A stretch of 64,000 nt of DNA, taken from positions 37,653 to 101,652 of the forward strand of contig JADDOH010023059.1 of NCBI GenBank assembly GCA_016648135.1, given 5' to 3'. Origin of the DNA: Agrypnia vestita (Eukaryota > Arthropoda > Insecta > Trichoptera > Phryganeidae). Each line of letters starts with the position of its first letter. Positions within the stretch are counted from its first letter, which is position 1. The translations under genes were made by a program, and so were the position numbers. Of this stretch, positions 1-11,680 are shown piece by piece. Under the pieces are notes generated by a model. The model was not told where the DNA came from. It ran no database searches and saw only the letters and a list, made by a program, of their open reading frames with translations.

Positions 1-3000
1 GCCGCTCTTGATCCACCCTCGTCGTCCATTGGCTTCCTCTGGGTCCATCCCAGGCCCCGATGGACGTTACTGGTTACGGGACCCGGCGTCGCATATGTTA
101 CGACCCCTATTGTTCTCCCAGTTTGCGGCTAATCTCGATGCTTTTCTGGTATGTAGGCCTAAACACTTTGTTATTTCACGAACGCTTTGTTCACTGTTCA
201 TATCCCTATCCCGTCACCAAAACACATTGCAAAATGAATTAAACTTAAGGAAAATACTACGGTACAAATTGGCAAAGGCGGAAAATTGAAAACACAAATC
301 CGCATCAACACTTTACCCGACATTACCCAAAAATAAAACTGCTTACATATACATACTTAATTAAATCGACACGCCAGACATATTTTTATCGAGCAGTTAT
401 TTCTACCATTATTGACTAATTACATGGGATTGACGCAGGGTTTCATTAGATCACAGTAAAATTCCTTGAGTATGCATTACAATATTAATCTTATCATTAA
501 GTCGTCGGTTTGATTCTTACAGTGGCCTCTCAATATTTAACGTTATTTATACATTACAACATTACAGGTCAATCCTTATCATTTTACATTGATTATCTTC
601 GATACCTCCACAAAATCATTATTATTTGTTTTTCTTTTATATATGATACACCGGACGGCATTTAAAATTTACCACTCCGCATATTCTCTTCCTTTATTTT
701 TCTTTTTAATTTTTTTCTTTAACAATGACAACATGTACTTGATACTTAGTTTTATTTTTAATTTTAGCTTAAATAAAACAAGCTATCGTACTTCTTAGTT
801 GGACCAAACATACTTGTCAATATGTGACATAGAGATACAAAACAAAGGGCTAAAATTATACAGACACCGTGGCATTTCTTAGTGAATCAATTAACATAAA
901 AACTTATTTACACGGGATACATGCTTCAAGCGGGTCCCCTAATGTTAATGTTCTGTATACATCTTTGTAATTTCTTTTGGGATTACAAAGTACATGAATT
1001 TGCATCAACGCCACTTTCCCGAAAGGAATGCTTACATATACTAACATAATCAAATTCGATAAACATTTTTTTTTAAAGAAATTATGTTAAACCTTATTAC
1101 TAGAAGAAAAATTAAGAAAACTTGGCGTAAATTAATTAATGTAACATTATTTACACCTAAATAATGAAAATTCTTACTTCGATATGTAAGCTGGATTGAA
1201 TGCAAAACATTTTTTTTAGGACTTTCATTATACTAATCATTATCTTATCAAATCAGCTTTCTTCCACCCCTGGTATAAGAATATAAGAAAAGAATAAAAA
1301 TAGAGAACACTAAAAAAAATTATATAAGCCACATTCCACCAGGCAGACAATTGAAAATTTTCCAAACAAGAATTATTCTGAAACACTACCAGTAGCGGAA
1401 GTCCCTACTACAATTAACTAACTTCATAATTTTCGTTATGTTCTTATTTTTTTTTAAAGCGGACAAATACCAAAGTGAATGGTGTATCGTAAAGATTGAA
1501 ATTAGTTACAAATAAATAATAATAAAGCTCGAAAGCTTTATTATTACTAGATTAAAACAACTATTTTAAAACAGACCGACAAATCATATTGCTTAAACGA
1601 GTAATCAAAACATTAATTGCATGTTTACAGATTGGTTATATACCTACAACCTACAAATTTGTATAACAAAAAACACAATATTGGGAGCTTGAATAACTAA
1701 TGACAAATTAACATTATTCTTAAAAATAATTAAAACTCACAAATTAACATTATTCAACTAGGTGTAAGTAATACATGAAAACATAAGACATGAAAGCCTC
1801 GATCTAAAGTAATATTAATGTTTATTCCAACACGGCATTTACTTATTTGCAATTAATTAAACTATTTTGTTTCAACCCCGTGTGCTAAAATTCATTCTGC
1901 AGACAGATTTCACAAACTAAAAAGTCGGAATCTTATATCTCTTCAACCGTGTTACATCTTTTCACGAGATAATATTCTATTACGTTATATATTATATATT
2001 ACATCAATATCAAACATCGTCGGCAATAATACAATCAAATTTTTTCCTTTTGTTACGATCAATACATTTTCTATTATTTGCTACAAGTTAGATTAATTCG
2101 GGATGATCTCGTTATTATTTCAAATTGCAATGTCCCGTTCATTTCGATACTTAACAATAGAATACAGAATAAATGAGGAAACTACATATAAAACGAGTAA
2201 CCTCCACCTGCAGAGGTGGCCTGGGTTATCTAAATTATCATTACCTTACTTAAATTAAACATATCAGTTGCTACTTAATTAGGTACATATTACATTGATA
2301 TTATGATTCACCACTTTGCCTCAATTTCTAATTTGGCCTCTACCTTCTTAATTGATTGACCCCTGTTATCTTTATTGATAATGACCGCCTGGTCGTGCGT
2401 TGCGGGATCCTCGCGCCCTTATAATAATAATATAATTTATACGATCCTACATCTCGCGGATAGTGTCGCCATGTGGGGTATCGGTATGTCAGCGCTTTCT
2501 AAAACATCTCTATTGTCTGTCGAGGACAATAGTAAGTTTACTGCGACGACTTTCGGAATTATTATCTTGTTTTTCTAAAAAATGTCTTTCCCAAAACAAT
2601 GGCGACTTCTCTAACAAACGCAGCTTTCTAAACCGTTGTCCCATGTGTTCGCATTTGGCCAAGATGTTCTTTCTATTGTTTAATCGGGGTTAGAGATATA
2701 CGTCCCGCTGCAAGAAAAGGTTTACCGTTTTACCCTTCCAAGATGTTACTTAAGAACAAAAGGTTGCGAACGTATTGCCCATCCTAACAAAAGGCCGTGC
2801 ACTATTAATGTCTTCGGCGATGCCCAACGCCCTCGGCAACCCTAACTTTCTAATTCATTGTTTCATATGTTTTATGGCGGGCTATCCTAGGACGATCGTC
2901 CGTCGCAATGTTATTTTTTTGAACAATAGGTCACATATTTCGTCCTCGAACAAAAGATCGAACATGACCGGCTGTGACCACATGGCGCGTGATCTTCGAA

Positions 3001-3077
3001 ACATGGGCGCTTTGATTTCGGTATTGCCCTAGGACAAAATTAATAACCTGGTTCGCGTCATATTCCGGTACATCAAC
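1..3077. repeat. Long direct repeat, copy A (left end outside window)
   Basis: This AT-rich block recurs almost base for base at about 5.93-8.81 kb. Matching landmarks include GTTTGCGGCTAATCTCGATG (about 121 and 6026), the CACCTGCAGAGGTGGCC palindrome (about 2206 and 7927) and the end CATCAACA (about 3070 and 8800). Similarity already exists at the window edge, so the true left end is outside. Copy A has about 150 bp at 1378-1530 and about 28 bp near 2150 that copy B lacks. No long ORF is present. The small ORFs at 2375-2578 and 2775-3032 are shared by both copies but resemble no protein I know. Two ~3 kb direct repeats around a ~2.8 kb interior could be the LTRs of a non-autonomous retroelement or a tandem/segmental duplication. 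I could not find a convincing primer-binding site or polypurine tract to decide. Confidence 0.85.
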
Positions 3078-3112
3078 ACGCACCCCCCCGAGTTGACGCG
3101 AACCGGTTATTA
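3042..3112. repeat. Inverted repeat at the right end of copy A
   Basis: AATAACCTGGTTCGCGTCA at about 3042 is followed, after about 33 bp including CATCAACA and a C-run, by its near-perfect reverse complement TTGACGCGAACCGGTTATT. One base is missing from the second arm. Copy B has the first arm but not the second, so the second arm belongs to the spacer between the two copies. Confidence 0.75.
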
Positions 3113-5925
3113 TTAGGCCACCTGATGTGCGTTTAGTGGTCGCTAGCACTCCCCCTTCAGCATTAGCCCAGCGACCTAATCTATCGTTCCGCGCGAAGAG
3201 CCAAGGCGACAAAACAAAAAAAAAAAAATATCTCGGACTGACTCCTGACCTAGGGGTTATCAAACTATATTGGGGAACAGGGAAAACGGAAAAAAATTCT
3301 CCAGCCTTCTGGCTTCCGGTGTCACTCATCTCCCTTCCGGTTATTACTTGCGTGCGTGCGTGTGTGTATGTGTGCGTTTTCCTATGCAGCCCTCCTCGCT
3401 CTTTTTCTCACTTCACTCCGGCGGGTCCATGTCGGCGCCCTGCCGACGATGGGGTCCGCGCCCGCGACCCCCCTTTCGGGTCCTTCCTCGCCTAACACGC
3501 CCTTGTGCTCCGGCGGTTTCCTTCGTCGTCTCCCCCTTATGCATCCATATCGGCGCCCTGCCGATGATGGAACCGTGCTCGTGACCGCTGCCTGGGTCCT
3601 CCGTCGTCTCACGCTCGTCCCGCTTCGTCCTACCTTGTCATCCCTGCGTCCGCATTCAGCGCTCTAGCCTTGCTGGACTCTGTTCTACGCCCGCTGCATA
3701 TTCCGGCGCCACAACACATACAAGGAAACACACGCCGCACTAACGCGCCTCGCACTGAGACCGGTTTTGAACAAGGAGAATTATGAACATTTAAAAAAAA
3801 AACAAATAACGCCTACGTCGTCGCCTCGGCCACCTCGTATCCTATTTATCGCGAATTCCGAACTACGCATCGCTTGGTACTTAACCCACTTCCGGTCCGA
3901 TAGTAAATCTTAAACGACGAATAAAAAAAAAACGGTAAAATAGAAAGTGGCGCCTACTCTATATTCAAGTGTACGATAACGAGAGAGAAAAAAAATACTC
4001 TGAATCTCCAGAGGCAGTAAAACATTACCAGTTGTCCTCAATGAGTGGGCACATTAGGACCTACACTAAACTCATTATCGTCAGCGACCGTAAACTCGAC
4101 CTAAATATACATTTTTGAAGTACTCGGTCGGCCCCTCCTAATTAAGTAACAATGGGGTGTTATGGGGATTATCGGCGCCTGGGGCCGTTGACCCGCTATT
4201 TACTATTCCTAGCTCGAGTGCATCATAAAACGACCTCTCTCGGCTCCCATTGTCTGGGACGAAACCAGAATGGTTTGACTGTCGGCACGCCGCTGTCATC
4301 TTGTTAATCTATCGGAATATATTTTATTCTTACGTGTTAACTAATTTCTAATATCTCCACTTAATTCTAACTTATATAAACGAGAAAAAAATTAAAAGTG
4401 TTTCCGGGAGAAGAACTGCTGCTATAATCGTCCGTACTCTAATTTAGATCTATTCTTACTATAATGTCTTCATTTTGGTGCCCCGGTAAAATAATATTTT
4501 GGTATCCGGTTGTCTCCCCGGACATATCAAAACCGCGAAAAGATTCGCCGACTGTACAACGCTATCCGCCCTTCGTGAAATCCGCGGTTCTACTCGCGCC
4601 GCGAGCCTTATCGCGACAAAAATCGTCTGCAGGAAAATTACATAGTAACATATTCCTACTTGTGGCGGTTGGCGAAATCGTTCCCTTTCCGCGCACGATT
4701 TTATTTCTTTACGGAACCCCATGATTAGGTGCACGATTCGTCGCACACAAGTTTATCATATGGTACCGACCGGGTAAGTTATTAGGCTCGATTACTTAGG
4801 TCTGTGGGCGCCAGGTACTTTAAGGTTGAAGTACCAACCGATTGGCTTGATTCTATTATCCCTCGTTTCACTCGCTTGATATCAGTGTCTTTAATCTAAA
4901 TCTCAGGGTGGGATCCGCCAGAAAACCCTTTTCCGGCGTGCTTTATACGCACGAGCCCCGCGTTGGAAGCGCCACTTGATATACCGGAGTAGGGGGGGTA
5001 AGGTCAGAAGGGTCAGAGGTGATATAAAATCACGGTGTGGTAAACCGGCCGGGAGATCTCAGATCTACGTATGCCGGCGGTTACGCCCTCCCCTAGGTAC
5101 AATCAAAACGTCAGGTGACTGACTAGGACACTGATATCTAGAGGCGGGTGAAGGGATATAAAAATAATAAAATCGAAACAATTTTACAAGTTTCTATATT
5201 GGGCACTGTAGCAAATTAATTTACATGAAACATTAATCTTAACTTACATACGACGCAGCAAAGTGGTTACTAATTTAAAAATTACATGAACCCTAATTTA
5301 GAGGAAGAGGACAAAATTATAAACAAAGAAAAGAAAAAGGCAAAACACATAAAAAATCTGATCTTACTGCTAAAATGAATGGTGACGAGATTAAATTAAC
5401 ACTTCGGTAGAACCAGGTGGGCGGAGAAAAAGTCTTTAGATCGGAGTAACCTGTTTCGGAGAGTTCGGCAGGTGTCTTCTTCGTGCTGCTTCGTGGCGGG
5501 CGGCGGCTTCTGGCGTCGGCGTCGTCCTCTGACTGTGTAGGCTACGTCGGCGGCTTCTGACGTTGGCGTCGTGGCGGTCGGCAGCGGGGCGTCGCTTCTT
5601 TTGTCACTGGGCGTCGCGGCGGCACTGATACTCAGGCGTTCGCGGCGGTGCGTCACAGCACTCGGTAGCGGATGGCGGTTGTTGCCTTTCGCGCTTTCGC
5701 TCCTCCAGGAGTTGCTAGAGTGATCGGCGATGCTGTTTTTACGGGCACCGCTAGAATCTCTAGCTTCTCCACACTCAACTCAACTCGACTCCTAACTCAA
5801 CTCCTCTCGACTGCCTTCTTGGCGGCCGGCTTCGCCTTATATTCTCTCTCCGGCGACCCAGGGTGTGGTCGCGGGGAGTCGAGGGGAAGCCTCCAGTTGG
5901 TCCTTCGCCGATTGGCTCCTTTGAT
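3078..5925. other. Spacer between the two long repeats; no gene recognised
   Basis: About 2.8 kb of mixed composition with GC-rich patches at 3410-3680 and 5450-5950. Short open stretches on both strands (for example 3127-3495 plus, 4459-4746 minus, 5396-5656 minus, 5672-5983 plus) are low-complexity or Arg/Pro/Ser-rich translations of GC-rich DNA and show no domain I recognise. If the flanking repeats are LTRs, this is the element's internal region and it is non-coding. Confidence 0.5.
3395..3610. repeat. GC-rich two-unit tandem repeat
   Basis: The segment TCGGCGCCCTGCCGA occurs at about 3430, followed by CGATGG, and recurs about 120 bp later at about 3550. Each is preceded by a CTCCGGCGG-like stretch and followed by a CGTCGTC-rich stretch. 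This looks like a diverged two-copy tandem duplication of about 120 bp. Confidence 0.6.
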
Positions 5926-8807
5926 GTCCGCCCTCGTCGTCCATTCGTCTCTCCGGGTCCCGATTGACGCTATTGGTTACTGAACCCAATGTTGCCTCCG
6001 TTCCGCCCCCTATTGTTCTCCCAGTTTGCGGCTAATCTCGATGCTTTTCTGGTATGTAGGCCTAAACACTTTGTTATTTCACGAACGCTTTGTTCACTGT
6101 TCATATCCCTATCCCGTCACCAAAAACACATTGCAAAATGAATTAAACTTAAGGAAAATATTACAGTACAAATTGGCAAAGGCGGAAAATTGAAAACACA
6201 AATTCGCATCAACACTTATTACCTAAAAATAAAACTGCTTACATATACATACTTAATTAAATCGACACGCCAGATAGACATATTTTTATCGACCAGTTAT
6301 TTCTACCATTATTGACTAATTACATGGGATTGAACGTAGGGTTTCATTAGATCACAGTAAAATTCCTTGAGTATGCATTACAATATTAATCTTATTATTA
6401 AGTCGTCGGTTTGATTCTTACAGTAGGCCTCCCAATATTTAACGTTATTTATACATTACAACATTACAGGTCAACCCTTATCATTTTACATTGATTATCT
6501 TCGATACCTCCACAAAATCATTATTATTTGTTTTTCTTTTATATATGATACACCGGACGGCATTTAAAATTTACCACTCCGCATATTCTCTTCCTTTATT
6601 TTTCTTTTTAATTTTTTTTCTTTAACAATGACAACATGTACTTGATACTTAGTTTTATTTTTAATTTTAGCTTAAATAAAACAAGCTATCGTACTTCTTA
6701 GTTGGACCAAACATAATTGTCAATATGTGACATAGAGATACAAAACAAAGGGCTAAAATTATACAGACATCGTGGCATTTCTTAGTGAATCAATTAACAT
6801 AAAAACTTATTTACATGGGATACATGCTTCAAGCGGGTCCCCTAATGTTAATGTTCTGTATACATCTTTGTAATTTCTTTTGGGATTACAAAGTACATGA
6901 ATTTGCGTCAACGCCACTTTCCCGAAAGGAATGCTTACATATACTAACATAATCAAATTCGATAGACACTTTTTTTTTCAAGAAATTATGTTAAACCTTA
7001 TTACTAGAAGAACAATTAAGAAAACTTGGCGTAAATTAATTAATGTAACATTATTTACACCTAAATAATGAAAATTCTTACTTCAATATGTAGGCTGGAT
7101 TGAATGCAAAACGTTTTTTTTTTTTAGGACTTTCATTATACTAATCATTATCTTATCAAATCAGCTTTCTTCCACCCCTGGTATCAGAATATAGGAAAAG
7201 AATAAAAATAGAGAACACTAAAAAATTATATAAGCCACATTCCACCCGGCAGACAATTGAAAATTTTCCAAACAAGAATTATTTTGAGCTTTATTATTAC
7301 TAGATTAAAACAACTATTTTAAAATAGACCGACAAATTATATTGCTTAAACGAGTAATCAAAACAATAATTGCATGTTTACAGATAGGTTATATACCTAC
7401 AACCTACAAATTTGTATAAAAAAAACACAATATTGGGAGCTTGAATAACTAATGACAAATTAACATTATTCTTAAAAATAATTAAAACTCACAAATTAAC
7501 ATTATTCAACTAGGTGTAATACATGAAAACATAAGACATGAAAGCCTCGATCTAAAGTAATATTAATGTTTATTCCAACACGGCATTTACTTATTTGCAA
7601 TTAATTAAACTATTTTGTTTCAACCCCGTGTGCTAAAATTCATTCTGCAGACAGATTTCAAAAGACTAAAAAGTCGGAATCTTATATCTCTTCAACCGTG
7701 TTACATCTTTTCACGAGATAATATTCTATTACGTTATATATTATATATTACATCAATATCAAACATCGTCGGCAATAATACAATCAAGTTTTTTTCCTTT
7801 TGTTACGATCAATACATTTTTTATTATTTGCCACAAGTTAGATTAATTCGGGATGATCTCGTTATCATTTCAAATTGCAATGTCCCGTTCATTTCGGTCC
7901 TTAGCTACATATAAAACGAGTAACCTCCACCTGCAGAGGTGGCCTGGGTTATCTAAATTATCATTACCTTACTTAAATTAAACATATCAGTTGCTACTTA
8001 ATTAGGTACATATTACATTGATATTATGATTCACCACTTTGCCTCAATTTCTAATTCGGCCTCTACCTTCTTAATTGATTGACCCCTGTTATCTTTATTG
8101 ATAATGACCGCCTGGTCGTGCGTTGCGGGATCTTCGCGCCCTTATATTAATAATATGATTTATACGATCCTACATCTCGCGGATAGCGTCGCCATGTGGG
8201 AGATCGGTATGTCAGCGCTTTCTAAAACATCTCTATTGTCTGTCGAGGACAATAGTAAGTTTACTGCGACGACTTTCGGAATTATTATCTTGTTTTTCTA
8301 AAAAATGTCTTTCCCAAAACAATGGCGACTTCTCTAACAAACGCAGCTTTCTAAACCGTTGTCCCATGTGTTCGCATTTGGCCAAGGTGTTCTTTCTATT
8401 GTTTAATCGGGGTTAGAGATATACGTCCCGCTGCAAGAAAAGGTTTACCGTTTTTACCCTTCCAAGATGTTACTTAAGAACAAAAGGTTGCGAACGTATT
8501 GCCCATCCTAACAAAAGGCCGTGCACTATTAATGTCTTCGGCGATGCCCAACGCCCTCGGCAACCCTAACTTTCTAATTCATTGTTTCATATGTTTTATG
8601 GCGGGCTATCCTAGGACGATCGTCCGTCGCAATGTTATTTTTTTGAACAATAGGTCACATATTTCGTCCTCGAACAAAAGATCGGACATGACCGGCTGTG
8701 ACCACATGGCGCGTGATCTTCGAAACATGGGCGCTTTGATTTCGGTATTGCCCTAGGACAAAATTAATAACCTGGTTCGCGTCATATTCCGGTGCATCAA
8801 CATACTC
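5926..8807. repeat. Long direct repeat, copy B
   Basis: Second copy of the block that fills 1-3077, in the same orientation. It differs by scattered substitutions, small indels in A/T runs and two deletions relative to copy A. Its right end is sharp: both copies read to CATCAACA and then diverge completely. The left part (about 5926-6010) is less similar to copy A than the rest, so the left boundary is approximate. ORFs at 8098-8301 and 8499-8756 mirror those of copy A with very few amino-acid changes, which reflects recent duplication and does not by itself show that they code. Confidence 0.85.
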
Positions 8808-9060
8808 TTACGCGTTTGGTAAACAAATGAACGATTGGGAATGAACAGTTCACTTTCATGAACGACTCGATGAACGAAGAGTTAAGTCAAGTAAACGAAC
8901 TTTTCCATCTCTATAAAAGTATGGGCATAGATAAAATGGTATGCTCGATTCACGGTTGCTTTCATATTATTAAATGGAATTTTACGTACCTACCTAACAT
9001 TTTTTTAAGCTATTCCGAGATACGTTCATCGTACATCATCGAGCAACGATAAAATAATAA
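8808..9060. other. Flank between long repeat and LINE tail; no gene recognised
   Basis: A plus-strand ORF of 64 codons lies at 8858-9052, but it has no recognisable domain and its 5' part sits in a repetitive-looking GAACGA-rich stretch. I see no supported gene here. Confidence 0.4.
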
Positions 9061-9196
9061 TTCAATTTATTTATTTTTAATATAACATTTACATTACAAA
9101 CATGTGTTTAATTCGTAAATATTATTAACAAGTGAGATAATATGCAAACAACAAAAAATCAAACGTATATAAATTCATTCATATCAAAGGTGTCAT

Positions 9197-10627
9197 TCAT
9201 ATCCTGCTTCGGAAAACCCCTTCAGACACATGGAATATATCAATACCCAAAGCTATTTTGCTCAGCATAGCTGTAGCTCTTCCAACAGGCATAACAATCG
9301 GCAGGTTGGTCCTGTATATTGGAATGTGAAACAATCTATGCTGACGATGTCTAAGATAATTACCAGGAACATACAAACCAATGCTCTGCATAATTTCAGT
9401 ATTATCGATCATACGGCGCAACAATCGATAAAAATGTGTAATCAAATACACATTCCTTCTAGTCTCTAGAATATTGTAGCCAAGCATACCCTGGAGAAAC
9501 TCGGTTGGGTAAAGCCAAGGATAATGCCCGTACTCTTTCATGTAGAGATATCTCAGAAACTTCTTTTGGACTTTCTCCACCATAAGAGAGTACTTGCTCT
9601 CATGTGGCCCCCAGATTATCGAGCCACTCTCGAGTCTACTTCGCACCAAGGAGTTGTAAAGAGTTCTCAGTATGCGGGTATTTTCGAAAACCCTGGCAGT
9701 ACGCAGAACAAATCCTAACATTCTCAAAGCATCACCACTGATCGTCTCTATGTTATCGTGAAATTTTAGGTTTCTTACAAATCTAACACCTAGATCTTTA
9801 ACATTCGATGTTCTTGTCAGATTTCGGTCGTTCATTTTGTAGCGAAAAAATAGAATTTTTGGGCCCTAGTGAAGGATGTAACCGAACACTTGGAAACATT
9901 AAACAAAAGTTTATTTCGTCTTCCCCATTCACATATATTTGATATATCTGCTTAGAGAAGATGAAAATCGTCCAAAGTTGACACCTTTAAGAAAAACTTT
10001 AAGTCATCCGCAAATAACAGAAAGCACGAGTTTAAAATTACATATTTTATATTATTGATAAAAATCTAAAAAATGGACCCAGGTTAGATCCTTGCGGGAC
10101 ACCCGAGAAGGTAAAGAAGCACCCTGACGCGAATAAACCGTAGGATACGTATAGGTTCCTATTTTGAAGGTAGCTCGCCATTAATTTTAGTATACCATCC
10201 GAGAAACCAGTCTTATACAAACTTTTCAATAAGACATCATGGTTGACTGTATCAAAGGTTTTGGCGAAGTCATTATATGAACAGTCAACCTGATGTCCCG
10301 CGTTCAGAGCTTCCGTGACGTAATTTGTGAAAACTATCGGATTTGTCTCAATCGAGCGACTTTTTCTGAATCCATGTTGTTCATCAATATTATAAACGGC
10401 TCTACTCGGGAAGCGACGCGAGTGCAGAGAGAATAGTACAGGTCTATAATTTTCTACGGATGACTTAGAACCACTCTTATGTATGGAAGTAACTTTTGAC
10501 GTCTTCAATGTTTCCGGGAAGACCCCTGTATTTACAGAAAGATTATACAAAAAACGTAGTGGTTTTTTTATCAGTTCCACACAGACTTTTAAGAAGAATG
10601 TTGGAATGAAATCTGGCCCAAGAGAAT
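9197..10627 (-). pseudogene. LINE reverse transcriptase, palm to C-terminal part
   Basis: The minus-strand translation contains GPDFIPTFFLK, VTSIHKSGSKSSVENYRP, QHGFRKSRS, DFAKTFDTVNHDVLL and SGVPQGSNLGP. The catalytic LFADDLK box lies in the next stretch below 10047. A 212-codon open frame (9835-9197) has VKDLGVRF, LVRSRLESGSIIWGP and EKVQKKFLRYLY, typical of the region behind the Jockey/CR1 RT core. Frame breaks lie between the pieces. In the intact family this enzyme copies LINE RNA into DNA at the target site, but this copy cannot encode a full protein. The N-terminal residues of the overlapping open frame (10757-10641) actually belong to the nested Penelope-like element. Confidence 0.85.
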
Positions 10628-10719
10628 GGGTATTACATAGTGTCCTTAGGTTTTCACGGCCGTTCAGAATCATCTGTGTATAGTTTTCTAGGATATTCTG
10701 CCGTGTGTATGTGACCTCT

Positions 10720-10780
10720 CTGGCCAACGTTTCGGAACCCATTGCAGGGTCCATCATCAGGGCTGATGTGATGAGCTAGT
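10720..10780 (-). ncRNA. Hammerhead-ribozyme-like motif of the Penelope-like element
   Basis: On the minus strand the core box CTGATGA (10760-10754) is followed by TGGACCC, loop TGCAAT and GGGTTCC. These can form a stem II of six pairs including one G-U. Then comes GAAAC (10733-10729). This is the order of the conserved hammerhead core. Penelope-like retroelements are known to carry minimal hammerhead motifs in their terminal repeats, and a GIY-YIG fragment of that family lies about 140 bp away. Stem I is unclear in this copy and stem III would be very short, so activity as a monomer is doubtful. Confidence 0.6.
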
Positions 10781-10924
10781 GTTGAAGTGTAGGTTAAGTA
10801 TTACCTTGCAATACCGTACCGAAGTCAGGGTGTCTCCAAGTTTGTGTTATGTTAAATACTGGATTGCAGTACCGTGTCGAAAGCAAGGTGTGTGTCTTCA
10901 TGTTGTGTGTTATATATCTACTAA

Positions 10925-11275
10925 CGGATGTCGGAGTGTGCGGATCGTCTATTTGATTTATCCTGCAGCGCCGGATACCACGATGTTCTTAACTTAAGAC
11001 CGTCATCCCTATTAATGTTTACCGGGTGCTTGTATATTTCAATTGCTTCTTTGACCAGGCGCGTGTGTTGACTTTTGGGCTTTCCTAAGATTTTTGGCTC
11101 AAATGAAAAATGGTGGCCCGTATCTAGAAAGTGCTCAGCCAATGCCGATTTTTCCGGGTGACCGAGTTTGCATGCTCTTTTATGCTCATCAACCCTCTTT
11201 GAAATCGTGCGTGCTATTTGTCCCGCATACACTTTGTCGCAATTTTGACAATCGAACCGCTACTTGCATGCAGAT
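10925..11275 (-). pseudogene. Penelope-like GIY-YIG endonuclease domain fragment
   Basis: The minus-strand translation begins with FDCQNCDKVYAGQIARTI and continues with RVDEHKRACKLG, SALAEHFLDTGHHFSF, RLVKEAIEIYKHPVNINRDDG and WYPAL. This is the diagnostic GIY-YIG layout of Penelope-like retroelements: cysteine pair, Y-x-GQ, R-x-x-EH, then the EAIEI..HP.N.NRDDG tail. In active elements the domain nicks DNA to start reverse transcription. It is separated from its own RT, which lies beyond about 11.3 kb on the opposite strand, so the element is rearranged. Confidence 0.85.
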
Positions 11276-11334
11276 TCCCACCACCACCCAGCGCAGAAGA
11301 GAGGTTTAAGTAATACCTAGCTACGAGAGCTAAA

Positions 11335-11630
11335 CGAATATGCCAAGAAGAACATCTGCAGGAGGAGATTCGTACACTGAGCGACGCGCTAGAAAGCAAT
11401 GGATACCAAAGACGGCAGATAGGGCACATCATAAGAGCCAAATCTAACAGCTCCGAGAAAAACACAGAAGCTGAGATCAAAGGGATTACTTTCTTGCCTT
11501 ATATCCATAATGTAACAGACAGGATGCCAAAGCGCTCATGAAGACAGTGTTCGGCACAAACAACAAGGTTAAGGACCTCTTAAGACCAGCGAAGGATCGG
11601 GATCCCCTTGAGACCGACGGTGCTTATAGG
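11335..11630 (+). pseudogene. Penelope-like RT C-terminal/linker fragment
   Basis: The plus strand gives LQEEIRTLSDALESNGY and then ITFLPYIHNVTDR. After a frame change near 11.52 kb it gives AKALMKTVFGTNNKVKDLLR and AKDRDPLETDGAYRL. This is the thumb/linker segment that normally leads straight into the GIY-YIG domain of a Penelope-like protein. Here it runs into the terminal repeat instead, and the GIY-YIG fragment sits on the other strand to its left. An internal inversion or template switch during insertion would explain this. Confidence 0.75.
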
Positions 11631-11680
11631 CTTATAGGCAGAATATCCCAGAAAACTATACACAGAAGGGTATTACATAG

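Larger units (their letters stand above)
10641..11667. mobile_element. Penelope-like element inserted in the LINE (13-bp TSD)
   Basis: Flanked by the direct repeat GGGTATTACATAG at 10628-10640 and 11668-11680. This is a clean 13-bp target duplication, because the host LINE frame is restored when one copy and the insert are removed. The two ends are inverted copies of one terminal sequence: ATACACAGAAG/TTCTGGGATATTCTGCC on the right and ATCTGTGTATAG on the left. Inside are a GIY-YIG endonuclease fragment on the minus strand, an RT C-terminal fragment on the plus strand and a hammerhead-like motif on the minus strand. Opposing fragments are common in PLE insertions. The copy is short and inactive. 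Confidence 0.8.

Noticed and set aside
2375..3032. Plus-strand ORFs conserved between the two long repeats
   Set aside because: Conservation follows from the near identity of the repeats as a whole, including non-coding parts. No codon-level evidence and no recognisable domain.
2931..3329. 132-codon minus-strand ORF across the end of repeat copy A
   Set aside because: It spans the repeat/spacer boundary and a hairpin, contains a poly-F stretch from an A-run, and has no domain. It is not present at copy B.
4800..4815. TGGCGCCCACAG on the minus strand as a retroelement primer-binding site
   Set aside because: Only the first nine bases look like a tRNA-Lys primer site, and it does not sit at the edge of either long repeat.
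8858..9052. 64-codon plus-strand ORF
   Set aside because: No domain, no upstream or downstream coding support, located between two repeats.
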